Shown here: positions 54,119 through 64,000 of the stretch, one piece after another | Layout: every line of letters begins with the position of its first letter | How positions within the stretch are numbered: the first letter of the stretch is position 1 | Source of the DNA: Nonomuraea aurantiaca | GTDB taxonomy: Bacteria; Actinomycetota; Actinomycetes; Streptosporangiales; Streptosporangiaceae | Direction: 5' to 3' | Assembly: GCF_020215705.1 (NCBI RefSeq) | Contig: NZ_JAIWNB010000006.1 | Coordinates: forward strand, 248,001 to 312,000 | Length of the DNA stretch: 64,000 nucleotides | The notes under the pieces: generated by a model | The model's input: only the letters and a program-made list of their open reading frames with translations | Database searches by the model: none | What the model was told of the DNA's origin: nothing | Program-made: the position numbers and the translations under genes

Positions 54119-56047
54119 ATGCGCAGAGCACTGGCGATCGCGGTGGTCGCCTTGCTGCCATTAGTCAACATGACGGCCGCGGCCGGCACCACTGCCGAGC
54201 AACCCCCGGATCGGCAGGCGGCGTTCGCCGCGGCCGCCAAGGAGTTCCAGGTTCCGGAGAGCGTCCTGCTCGGTGTCTCCTATCTGGAGTCGCGCTGGGA
54301 CGCCCACGCCGGGCAGCCCAGCAACGACGCCGGATTCGGCCCCATGCACCTGACCGACGCCGCCGCCTTCACCGGGTCCAACCACCACGGCGAGGGTGAG
54401 GAGGACGCGCGCGGTGACGAGACCAGGCCGTTGGCCCCGGTCGCGACGGCGGTCGCGCCCACCGAGATCCCGGCCTCGCTCAAGACCATGGAGAAGGCCG
54501 CCCAGCTGACCGGCGCGAGCCACGAGGCGCTCCGGTCCGACGCCGCCACGAACATCAGGGGCGGCGCGGCGCTGCTGGCCGACTACCAGAAGTCGATCGG
54601 CGCGCCGCTGAGCGCGGACCCGGCCCAGTGGTACGGGGCGGTCGCCAAATACTCGGGCGCCGACGAGTCCGAGGCGGCCAAGGTCTTCGCCGACGAGGTC
54701 TACAGCACCATCGAGGACGGCGCCGAGCGGGTGACCGACGACGGGCAGCAGGTCAAGCTCACGCCGATCCCCGGCCTGGAGCGGATCGAGAAGTGGCTGG
54801 AGAAGCTCGGCCTGCGGCCGCCGCGCCGCGACGGCGTCGAGTGCCCTAGGTCGATCTCCTGCGAGTGGATCCCGTCGGCCTACGCGCAGAAGCCGAACGG
54901 CGACTACGGGCACTACGACCTGGCGAACCGGCCCGTCAGCCAGAAGATCCAGTACATCATCATTCATGACATGGAGGGCTACTTCCTCCCGTCGATCAAG
55001 CTGAACCAGGACGTCAACTACGGCGCGAGCTGGCAGTACTCGGTGCGCTCCACCGACGGCCACATCGCTCAGCACGTCAAGGGCAAGGACGTCGCCTGGC
55101 AGGCCGGCAACTGGTACATCAACGCCAAGTCCATCGGCATCGAGCACGAGGGCTTCCTGGCCGAGGGCAGCACCTGGTACACCGAGGCGATGTACCGCTC
55201 GTCCGCCAAGCTGGTGCGCTACCTGGCGGCCAGGTACGACGTGCCGCTGGACCGGGCGCACATCCTGGGCCACGACAACGTGCCGGGCACGCTGCCGACC
55301 ACGGTGCGGGGCATGCACGAGGACCCGGGCCCGTTCTGGGATTGGAAGCACTACTTCGACCTGATCGGCGCGCCGCTGCATGGTTTCGGCGGCCCCAAGG
55401 CGGACTCCATCATGATCAGGCCCGACTTCGCCACCAACAAGCCGTACTTCTACGGCTGCGACCGCAAGAACCCGGAGGCCGCCTGCCCGCCGCTCCCCGC
55501 CGGGACCGTGTGGCTGCGCACCGAGCCGCGTGACGACGCGCCGCTGATCAAGGACATCGGCAAGCACCCGACGGGCACCAACGACTCGCTCTACAGCGTG
55601 TACGACCACAGCGCCAGGGCGAGCACCGGCCAGCGGTTCGCCGTCGCCGACCGGCAGGGCGACTGGACCGCGATCTGGTACCTCGGCCAGAAGAGCTGGT
55701 TCTACAACCCGCGCTCCGCGCCGACCGCCGTCCCGTCCGCGGGCCTGGTGGTCACGCCCAAGCCGGGTCTCGCGACCGTCCCGGTGTACGGCAGGGCCTA
55801 CCCGGAGCAGGAGGCCTACCCGGCCGACATCCCGTACCAGGCGGTGACCCCGCTGCAGTACACGTTCTCGGCCGGAGAGAAGTACACCCTGGCGGGGAAG
55901 GCGGCCACCGAGTATTACCGGGCGGTCACCTTCGACGAGGCCAGCCACAAGGTGGTCAAGGGCAAGACGAAGTACCTGCAGATCCAGTTCGGGCACCGGG
56001 TGATGTTCGTCAAGGCTGACGACGTGCGGGTGTCGCTCGCCTGGTGA
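54119..56047 (+). CDS. Secreted N-acetylmuramoyl-L-alanine amidase with N-terminal lysozyme-like domain
   Basis: 642 residues, signal peptide 1-22. Residues ~30-190 resemble a lytic transglycosylase-like module (FQVPESVLLGVSYLESRWD, Glu57; FGPMHLTD). Amidase_2 domain ~270-400: zinc ligand H283 (YIIIHDMEG), conserved E342 (GIEHEG) and H385 (ILGHDNVPG). The C-terminal 250 residues (~400-642) contain repeated beta-type segments of unknown role. It cuts the peptide stem from glycan. GAGGAG precedes the ATG. Convergent with the RpiR gene, 38-bp overlap. Confidence 0.93.
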   Translation: MRRALAIAVVALLPLVNMTAAAGTTAEQPPDRQAAFAAAAKEFQVPESVLLGVSYLESRWDAHAGQPSNDAGFGPMHLTDAAAFTGSNHHGEGEEDARGDETRPLAPVATAVAPTEIPASLKTMEKAAQLTGASHEALRSDAATNIRGGAALLADYQKSIGAPLSADPAQWYGAVAKYSGADESEAAKVFADEVYSTIEDGAERVTDDGQQVKLTPIPGLERIEKWLEKLGLRPPRRDGVECPRSISCEWIPSAYAQKPNGDYGHYDLANRPVSQKIQYIIIHDMEGYFLPSIKLNQDVNYGASWQYSVRSTDGHIAQHVKGKDVAWQAGNWYINAKSIGIEHEGFLAEGSTWYTEAMYRSSAKLVRYLAARYDVPLDRAHILGHDNVPGTLPTTVRGMHEDPGPFWDWKHYFDLIGAPLHGFGGPKADSIMIRPDFATNKPYFYGCDRKNPEAACPPLPAGTVWLRTEPRDDAPLIKDIGKHPTGTNDSLYSVYDHSARASTGQRFAVADRQGDWTAIWYLGQKSWFYNPRSAPTAVPSAGLVVTPKPGLATVPVYGRAYPEQEAYPADIPYQAVTPLQYTFSAGEKYTLAGKAATEYYRAVTFDEASHKVVKGKTKYLQIQFGHRVMFVKADDVRVSLAW

Positions 56048-56906
56048 ACTCCTTGACGGCGCGCCTGGTGCTCTGCAACGCCTCCTGAGAGGAGTCGAAG
56101 GTGCGCTGGGCGACGCCGACGAACACGCAGTCGACGACGAGGAGCTGGCTGATCCGGCTGGCCAGGGCGCCGGGACGGAACTCCGTCTCGCGCCCGGCCG
56201 AGATCAGCACGTGTTCGGCCAGCTCCGCGATCGACGAGCGGGGGTTGTTGGTGATGGCGACGGTCGTCGCGCCGGCCTCCCCCGCCCTCGACAGCGGTTC
56301 GAGCACGTCGGGCGTCTCGCCCGACGTGCTGATGCCGATCGCCACGTCGCCGGGCTTGAGCAGCACGGCGCTGGTCAGCGCCAGGTGGGCGTCCTGGAAG
56401 GCGTGGCTGGACAGGCCGATGCGCAGCAGCTTCTGCGCCACGTCCTCGGCGACCAGGCCCGAGGCGCCCACCCCGTAGGCGTCCACCCGCCGGGCGCCGA
56501 CGATCGCGTCGACGACCAGACCGAGACGCTCCGAGGTGAGCTGGGCGACCGTGTCGTTGATCGCCTCTGACTCGGCCCTGGCCACCTTCTGGATGACCTC
56601 CGACAGCGGGTCGTCGGGCGCCAGGTCACCGGGCACCAGCCGGTCGGGCTGGGCGGCCGCCGCCGCCAGGGCGAGGCGCAGCTGCGGGTAGCCGGCGAAG
56701 CCCAGGAGCCTGGCCGTGCGTACGATCGTCGCCTCGCTGGTGCCCGAGGCGGCGGACAGCTCGGTGATCGTGCTCCGGGCCACCGTCGCCGGATCTTCCA
56801 GGATGAGCCGGGCGACGGTCTGCGCGGCCGGAGTCAGGGACGGAAGCACGCCGCGGACCGTCGCCACCAGAGTGTCTGCCCGCAGGCCGTTCGCGCTGTC
56901 GTCCAC
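56010..56906 (-). CDS. RpiR-family regulator (HTH plus SIS)
   Basis: 298 residues. N-terminal HTH_6 (LTPAAQTVARLILEDPATVARSTITELSAASGTSEATIVRTARLLGFAGYPQLRLAL), C-terminal SIS sugar-phosphate domain (YGVGASGLVAEDVAQKLLRIG; ISTSGETPDVLEPL). MurR-like members sense N-acetylmuramate-6-phosphate; with the cell-wall amidase as the neighbour, a role in peptidoglycan recycling is plausible. GTG start. The 3' end overlaps the amidase 3' end. Confidence 0.93.
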   Translation of the reverse strand: MDDSANGLRADTLVATVRGVLPSLTPAAQTVARLILEDPATVARSTITELSAASGTSEATIVRTARLLGFAGYPQLRLALAAAAAQPDRLVPGDLAPDDPLSEVIQKVARAESEAINDTVAQLTSERLGLVVDAIVGARRVDAYGVGASGLVAEDVAQKLLRIGLSSHAFQDAHLALTSAVLLKPGDVAIGISTSGETPDVLEPLSRAGEAGATTVAITNNPRSSIAELAEHVLISAGRETEFRPGALASRISQLLVVDCVFVGVAQRTFDSSQEALQSTRRAVKEFTRRATPARRQP

Positions 56907-56987
56907 GGTCCCGATTATGACGCTCCTCCAGCGTTTTCCCTATTGCCCGGCCCACTCGACCCGTTCACGACGACTCATCCAGTCCGT

Positions 56988-59570
56988 TCACCGGAGCACG
57001 CCGTTCGTCATGCCCGCGGGCTCCTCGGGAACGGCGATGAGGCCGAGCTCGGCGCGGGAGGCGGCCAGCGGGTGGTGCGGGACCACGCGGACCGTGTAGC
57101 CGAACGCGCCGGTGTGGTCCAGCGGCACCACGCCCACGTAGTGGGCCCGGCCGTCGTCGTCGACGCCCTCGGTCCGCAGCTCCATGTAAGCGGGGTGGAT
57201 CAGCTCGTCGTGCGGCCCGACCCGGCCATAGGCGGCCTCGACCAGGAGGTCTCCCGGCTCCAGGTCGCCGAGCGCGACCGTGGCGCGCAGTTCGAGCGCC
57301 GCGCCGACCTCAGGCGCGTCTCCGACGCCCGACGCCTCCACGTGCTCGACCCGGACGCCCGGCCAGGCCCGCGTGACGCGTACGCGCCAGGCCGCGAACG
57401 CCTTGGCCCCGGCGGAGGAGTCGGCCTCCAGCGCGCGGGCGGCCTGGGCGGCGGGCAGGTAGAGGCCGACCACGTAGTCGCGGAGCATTCGGCCCGCGAG
57501 CACCTTGGGACCGAGCGAGGTGAGCGTGTGCTTGACCATCTCCAGCCAGCGGCGCGGCAATCCGTCACCAGCCCGGTCGTAGAAGCGGTCGGCCACCTCG
57601 TTCTCGATCAGGTCGTAGAGGGCGGCGGCCTCCAGCTCGTCGCGCCGGTCGGGATCGGTCACCCCGTCGGCCGTGGGGATGGCCCAGCCGTTGGTGCCGT
57701 CGTACCACTCGTCCCACCAGCCGTCGCGGATCGACAGGTTGAGGCCGCCGTTCAGCGCCGACTTCATGCCCGAGGTGCCGGACGCCTCCAGCGGGCGGAG
57801 CGGGTTGTTCAGCCACACGTCGCAGCCCTGGACGAGCAGCTGGCCGAGCGCCATGTCGTAGTCGGGCAGGAACACGATGCGGTGCCGCACGTCGGGCCGG
57901 TCGGCGAACTTGACGATCTGCTGGATCAGCTTCTTGCCGCCCTCGTCGGCGGGGTGGGCCTTGCCCGCGATCACGATCTGGATCGGCTTGTCGGCGTCGA
58001 GCAGCAGGCCCGACAGGCGCTTGGCGTCGCGCAGCATGAGCGTGAGCCGCTTGTACGACGGCACGCGGCGGGCGAACCCGATCGTCAGCACGTCGGGGTC
58101 GAGCACGTCGTCGATCCAGCCGAGCTCGGCGTCGGAGGCGCCGCGGTCGCGCCACGCCTTGCGCAGCCTGACCCTGGCCCCCTCGACGAGCCGCCGCCGG
58201 AGCGTGCCCCTGATGTCCCAGAGGTCCGCGTCGGGGACCTTCTGGACGCCCTCCCAGCCGCGCGCCCGCTCGATCAGCGAGGGCAGCTCGCGGCCGGCCA
58301 GCTCCATGAGCTCGCGGCCGACCCAGGTGGGCGCGTGGACGCCGTTGGTGATCGAGCCGATCGGCACCTCGTCGACGTCGAAGCCCGGCCACAGGCTCTT
58401 GAACATCTCGCGGCTGACCGCGCCGTGCAGCACGGAGACGCCGTTGACGCGCTGGGCCAGCCGCATGCCCATGATGGCCATGTTGAACCGGCCGGGCTGG
58501 TCCTCGGCGCCGAGCGCGAGGATGCGCTCGACGGGCACGGTCGGCCAGGCGTTGTCGCCGCCGAACTGGCGCTCGATCATGTCGACGGGGAACCTGTCGA
58601 TGCCCGCGGGCACCGGCGTGTGCGTGGTGAAGACCGTGCCGGCGCGCACGGCCTCCAGCGCCTCGTCGAAGGAGAGGCGGGACTCGGTCAGCTCGCGGAT
58701 GCGTTCGAGGCCGAGGAAGCCGGCGTGGCCCTCGTTGGTGTGGAACACCTCGGGCTCGGCGTGCCCGGTGATGCGGCAGTAGGCGCGGATCGCCCGCACG
58801 CCGCCGACGCCCAGGAGCAGCTCCTGCAGCAGCCGGTGGTCGGTGCCGCCGCCGTAGAGGCGGTCGGTGACGTCGCGGGCCGCGGCGTCGTTGTCGGCCA
58901 CGTCGGAGTCGAGCAGCAGCAGCGGCACCCGGCCCACCTGCGCCACCCAGATCTGCGCGTGCATCACCCGCTCACCGGGCAGCGAGATGCGGATCTTGAC
59001 GGCCGTGCCGTCCTCCTCCTTCAGGAGGGTCAGCGGCAGGCCGCCCGCGTCGAGTGACGGGTAGTGCTCCAGCTGCCAGCCCTCTGGCGAGAGCGACTGA
59101 GTGAAGTAGCCGTGGCGGTAGAGCAGGCCGACCGCGAGGATCGGCACCCCGAGGTCGCTGGCGGTCTTGAGGTGGTCGCCGGCCAGGATGCCCAGGCCGC
59201 CGGAGTATTGAGGGAGTGCGGCGGCTATGCCGTACTCGGGGGAGAAGTAGGCGATGGCGCGCGCCGCGTCGGGCAGCGTCTGGTACCAACGCGGCGCGGT
59301 GATGTATTCGCGCAGGTCGTCGGCGGCATCGGCGAGACGGCGCAGGAATCGGCGATCGGCGGCCAGCTCGGCCAGCCTGGCGTGGTCGACGGCGCCCAGG
59401 AGGGCGACGGGGTCGTGCCCTACCTGCTCCCAGAGACGGGGATCGACCTCGGCGAAGAGGTCGGTCGTCTCCGGATGCCATGACCAGCGCAAGTTGTGCA
59501 CGAGCTCGCCGAGGGCGGCCAACTCCGCGGGCAGGACAGTGCGGACGGTGAACCGGCGGATTGCTCTCAC
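56988..59570 (-). CDS. glgP: Alpha-glucan (glycogen/maltodextrin) phosphorylase
   Basis: 860 residues, GT35 type of the actinobacterial long form. PLP lysine K603 in EASGTSGMKSALNGGLN; other signatures are IAYFSPEYGIA, QYSGGLGILAGDHLK and EVFHTNEGHAGF. Phosphorolysis of alpha-1,4-glucans yields glucose-1-phosphate. It begins with GTG and diverges from glgE, the 238-bp gap holding both promoters. In actinomycetes glgP and glgE share the same glucan pool, and glgE adds maltosyl units from maltose-1-phosphate. Confidence 0.95.
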   Translation of the reverse strand: MRAIRRFTVRTVLPAELAALGELVHNLRWSWHPETTDLFAEVDPRLWEQVGHDPVALLGAVDHARLAELAADRRFLRRLADAADDLREYITAPRWYQTLPDAARAIAYFSPEYGIAAALPQYSGGLGILAGDHLKTASDLGVPILAVGLLYRHGYFTQSLSPEGWQLEHYPSLDAGGLPLTLLKEEDGTAVKIRISLPGERVMHAQIWVAQVGRVPLLLLDSDVADNDAAARDVTDRLYGGGTDHRLLQELLLGVGGVRAIRAYCRITGHAEPEVFHTNEGHAGFLGLERIRELTESRLSFDEALEAVRAGTVFTTHTPVPAGIDRFPVDMIERQFGGDNAWPTVPVERILALGAEDQPGRFNMAIMGMRLAQRVNGVSVLHGAVSREMFKSLWPGFDVDEVPIGSITNGVHAPTWVGRELMELAGRELPSLIERARGWEGVQKVPDADLWDIRGTLRRRLVEGARVRLRKAWRDRGASDAELGWIDDVLDPDVLTIGFARRVPSYKRLTLMLRDAKRLSGLLLDADKPIQIVIAGKAHPADEGGKKLIQQIVKFADRPDVRHRIVFLPDYDMALGQLLVQGCDVWLNNPLRPLEASGTSGMKSALNGGLNLSIRDGWWDEWYDGTNGWAIPTADGVTDPDRRDELEAAALYDLIENEVADRFYDRAGDGLPRRWLEMVKHTLTSLGPKVLAGRMLRDYVVGLYLPAAQAARALEADSSAGAKAFAAWRVRVTRAWPGVRVEHVEASGVGDAPEVGAALELRATVALGDLEPGDLLVEAAYGRVGPHDELIHPAYMELRTEGVDDDGRAHYVGVVPLDHTGAFGYTVRVVPHHPLAASRAELGLIAVPEEPAGMTNGVLR

Positions 59571-59808
59571 GTTTTCGAACCCTATGGGCTAGGAGGGACC
59601 TCTCAGTCCCTCACCTTCAGCAAGGCCGTTCAAACCCCTTCCGAGAAGAAGCATGAAGAGGGAATATTGGGGCAACTTCCACCAATGTTGGCTCTCCTGG
59701 GGACACTCGGGAGGTCCTCCACTGCTGCCCACAATTTACATGCAAGGATCGTTCCTACCACGGAAGCCTCCGGCGGTACCGAGCGTGCCGTCGCAACCTT
59801 GAAATGCG

Positions 59809-61959
59809 ATGATCGGACGAATTCCCATCACGGACATCTCCCCCGTCGTCGACTGCGGGCAGTGGCCCGCCAAGGCGGTCGCCGGCGAGACCTTTCAGGT
59901 CTCGGCGACCGTGTTCAGAGAAGGCCACGACGCCGTGGCCGCGGGCGTTGTGCTCACCGCGCCCGATGGGCAGCGAGGCCGCCTGAGACCGATGCGCGAG
60001 CTCGCGCCGGGCACCGACAGGTGGGGCCTCGACGTGTCTCTGCCGGCCGAGGGTGACTGGCTGTTCAGGGTGGAGGCGTGGAGCGACCCCATCGCTACCT
60101 GGCTGCACGACGCGGAGATCAAGATCCCGCGTGGCATGGACACCGACCTCATGTGCGAGGAGGGCGCCCGGCTGTTCGAGCGCGCCGCCAAGGCCGTACG
60201 GCAGGCGGACTGCCCCGGCAACGGGAACGGGAACGGGCATCCCGCGGCCCACACCAGGACCGGCCGGACGACCACGTCGTCGGCCACGAAGCCAGCCACC
60301 AAGCCATCCACCAAACCGTCCACCAACGGCAACGGCAACGGCGACAGCACGTGCGGCCACCGCGCCGCGCTGCTGGCCGTCGCCGCCACGCTCCGCGACG
60401 AGCAGCTCGACCCCCGGGCCCGGCTGTCCATCGCGCAGCTGCCGGAGACGGCGGCGCTGCTGGAGGCGCATCCGCTGCGCGCCCTGGTGACCAGGGCGCG
60501 GCCGCGGACGATCAGGGTGGACCGGCGCCGGGCCCTGTACGGCTCGTGGTACGAGTTCTTCCCCAGGTCCGAGGGCGCGGTCGTCAACGAGTCCGGCGTC
60601 TCCAAGTCCGGAAATTTCCAGACTGCGGCCAAGCGTCTGCCCGCGATCGCCAAGATGGGCTTCGACGTCGTCTACCTGCCGCCGATCCATCCGATCGGCC
60701 ACACGTTCCGCAAGGGGCGCAACAACACCTTGAGCCCCGAGCCCGACGAGCCGGGATCGCCCTGGGCGATCGGCTCCGACGACGGCGGCCACGACGCGAT
60801 TCACCCCGACCTGGGGACGATCGAGGACTTCGCCGAGTTCACCGCCCGCACCCGCGAGCTGGGCATGGAGGTCGCGCTCGACTTCGCGCTGCAGTGCTCC
60901 CCCGACCATCCGTGGGTCAAGGAGCACCCGGAGTGGTTCACGATCAGGGCGGACGGCACGATCGCCTACGCCGAGAACCCGCCGAAGAAATACCAGGACA
61001 TCTACCCGGTCAACTTCGACAAGGACCCCGAGGGCATCTACACCGAGGTGAGACGGGTCCTGCGGCACTGGATGGACCACGGCGTACGGATCTTCCGGGT
61101 GGACAACCCGCACACCAAGCCGGTGGGGTTCTGGGAGCGGCTGCTGGCCGACATCCACGCGACCGACCCGGACGTGATCTTCCTGGCCGAGGCGTTCACC
61201 CGGCCGGCGATGCTGCAGACGCTGGCCAAGGTGGGCTTCCACCAGTCCTACACGTACTTCACGTGGAAGAACTCCAAGTACGACGTGGAGACCTACCTCT
61301 CCGAGCTGGCCGGTGAGACGTCGTACTTCCTGCGGCCCAATGTGTTCGTTAACACACCGGATATTCTTCACGAATACCTGCAGCACGGCGGAAATCCTGC
61401 TTTCCGGATCCGCGCCGTGCTGGCCGCGCTCGCCTCACCCACCTGGGGCGTCTATTCCGGGTACGAGCTTGGGGAGAATGTCCCTGTCCGCCCGGGTAGT
61501 GAGGAATATCTCGATAGTGAGAAATATCAGTACAAACCTCGCGACTGGGTGGAGGCCGAGCGGGCAGGCTGGAGCCTGGCGCCGTTCATCACTCACCTGA
61601 ATTTGTTCCGAAGAGCACATCCGGCGCTGCAGGAGTTGCGTAATCTACGGTTCCACCGGGTCGACCAACCGGACATGGTGTGCTTCTCCAAGCGCCTGCC
61701 GGGCGCCTATGACCCCGCCACACGACGGCACGGGCTGGGCGATGTCGTCCTGGCGGTTGTCAATCTCGACCCACACCACACCCACGAGGCGGCGGTCGAG
61801 CTGGACATGCCGGCCCTCGGTCTCGACTGGAATGCCGAGTTCGTCGTGGACGACGAGCTGTCGGGCGAGTCGTATCGTTGGCGGCAGAACAACTACGTTC
61901 GCCTCGACCCCCACATCCAGCCAGCCCACATCTTCACCGTACGAGCCGCGCCACGGTAG
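59809..61959 (+). CDS. glgE: Maltosyltransferase GlgE with an unusual linker
   Basis: 716 residues, GH13_3. It transfers maltose from maltose-1-phosphate to growing alpha-1,4-glucan. Catalytic D432 in RIFRVDNPHTKP and acid/base E461 in FLAEAF. Domain N ends around 130, and residues 135-183 form a Cys-bounded, low-complexity stretch (CPGNGNGNG..., KPATKPSTKPST, NGNGNGDSTC) not expected in this family; it is most likely a flexible insertion. No ribosome site is evident. First gene of glgE-treS-mak. Confidence 0.95.
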   Translation: MIGRIPITDISPVVDCGQWPAKAVAGETFQVSATVFREGHDAVAAGVVLTAPDGQRGRLRPMRELAPGTDRWGLDVSLPAEGDWLFRVEAWSDPIATWLHDAEIKIPRGMDTDLMCEEGARLFERAAKAVRQADCPGNGNGNGHPAAHTRTGRTTTSSATKPATKPSTKPSTNGNGNGDSTCGHRAALLAVAATLRDEQLDPRARLSIAQLPETAALLEAHPLRALVTRARPRTIRVDRRRALYGSWYEFFPRSEGAVVNESGVSKSGNFQTAAKRLPAIAKMGFDVVYLPPIHPIGHTFRKGRNNTLSPEPDEPGSPWAIGSDDGGHDAIHPDLGTIEDFAEFTARTRELGMEVALDFALQCSPDHPWVKEHPEWFTIRADGTIAYAENPPKKYQDIYPVNFDKDPEGIYTEVRRVLRHWMDHGVRIFRVDNPHTKPVGFWERLLADIHATDPDVIFLAEAFTRPAMLQTLAKVGFHQSYTYFTWKNSKYDVETYLSELAGETSYFLRPNVFVNTPDILHEYLQHGGNPAFRIRAVLAALASPTWGVYSGYELGENVPVRPGSEEYLDSEKYQYKPRDWVEAERAGWSLAPFITHLNLFRRAHPALQELRNLRFHRVDQPDMVCFSKRLPGAYDPATRRHGLGDVVLAVVNLDPHHTHEAAVELDMPALGLDWNAEFVVDDELSGESYRWRQNNYVRLDPHIQPAHIFTVRAAPR

Positions 61960-62027
61960 AACAGAATTCAGCGGGGAGTCTTCGACGTGTGTGAAAGCGC
62001 CTCCTTCATGAGCCCAAGGGAGTGCTC

Positions 62028-63728
<1,701 letters not shown>

Positions 63729-63731
63729 GAC

Positions 63732-64000
63732 GTGCTTGACGAGCTCCTTGCCGCATGGATCAGTCGCCAACGATGGTTCGGCGGCAAGGGGCGCGCGATC
63801 GACTCCTTGTCGATCGAGTCGGACGTCGTGATCGACGCCGACGACCCCGGCCTCCGCCACCTGATCGTGTCCGTGTGGCAGGGAGCATCGAGAGACCGCT
63901 ACCAGATCCTGCTCGGCATGCGGACCGAGCTGCCCGACCGGCTGAAACACGCGCTGATCGGCATCCACGGCCCCTACGCCTTCGAAGGCGGCCCCGACCA
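63732..64000 (+). CDS. mak: Maltokinase (Mak/Pep2), N-terminal part only
   Basis: 89 codons before the window ends. VLDELLAAWISRQRWFGGKGR is the standard maltokinase N-terminal cap (the family starts with a WFGGK motif). Phosphorylates maltose to maltose-1-phosphate for GlgE, so treS-mak-glgE convert trehalose to alpha-glucan. GTG start at 63732, with GGAGGAG overlapping the treS stop. The branching enzyme glgB would be expected next. The kinase domain lies outside the window. Confidence 0.9.
   Translation, partial: MLDELLAAWISRQRWFGGKGRAIDSLSIESDVVIDADDPGLRHLIVSVWQGASRDRYQILLGMRTELPDRLKHALIGIHGPYAFEGGPD

Overview
The window is high-GC actinobacterial chromosome. A conserved block of minus-strand housekeeping genes (gatA, gatC, ligA, a MetE-like gene, mnmA, a cysteine desulfurase, etfA, etfB) follows, as I recall it, the same order as the M. 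tuberculosis Rv3011c-Rv3029c stretch. XRE/DUF397 modules, an AfsR-type regulator, a GlgE pathway cluster and frequent GTG starts also point to a filamentous actinomycete. Streptosporangiaceae (Nonomuraea-like) is my best guess, by inference only.

Layout. 1-11.8 kb: core genes, with a GGDEF-EAL c-di-GMP protein inserted between gatC and ligA. 11.8-17.6 kb: accessory genes between the cysteine desulfurase and etfA: a TetR/MFS pair with a perfect 24-bp operator, a rhomboid/HIT pair, and a secreted serine hydrolase facing a regulator that joins an IS30-type HTH to a MarR/GbsR-like domain, with repeated TTGCA boxes between them. 17.6-24.8 kb: etfBA and three tandem Ser/Thr kinases with polytopic C-termini. 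24.9-32 kb: YbaK-like deacylase, TAT-exported amine oxidase, D-aminopeptidase, a PP-loop ATPase with a coiled-coil partner, APH and DinB proteins; this part is rich in minisatellites. 32-40.9 kb: ricin-type lectin, MarR/hydrolase pair, SIS protein, furA-katG, a second serine hydrolase and a DrrAB-type ABC exporter. 40.9-48.4 kb: large AfsR-like regulator, VOC and GNAT proteins, an XRE/DUF397 module, and debris including a frameshifted DUF397 and a fragment copied from the AfsR-like gene. 48.9-56.9 kb: GH30 glycosidase, enoyl-CoA hydratase, a complete IS605-type element (TnpA+TnpB) that cuts the 3' end of an epimerase gene, secreted cell-wall amidase and RpiR regulator. 57-64 kb: glgP facing glgE-treS-mak, the maltose-1-phosphate route of alpha-glucan metabolism; mak and gatA run off the window ends.

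Recurring signals. At four unrelated genes (ligA, the first kinase, APH, GH30) a short tandem repeat begins inside the last codons, and its units carry copies of the stop codon. The IS605-type element can be removed on paper at a TTAC site, which restores a normal epimerase stop two bases before the echA start. No tRNA, rRNA or CRISPR array was recognised.
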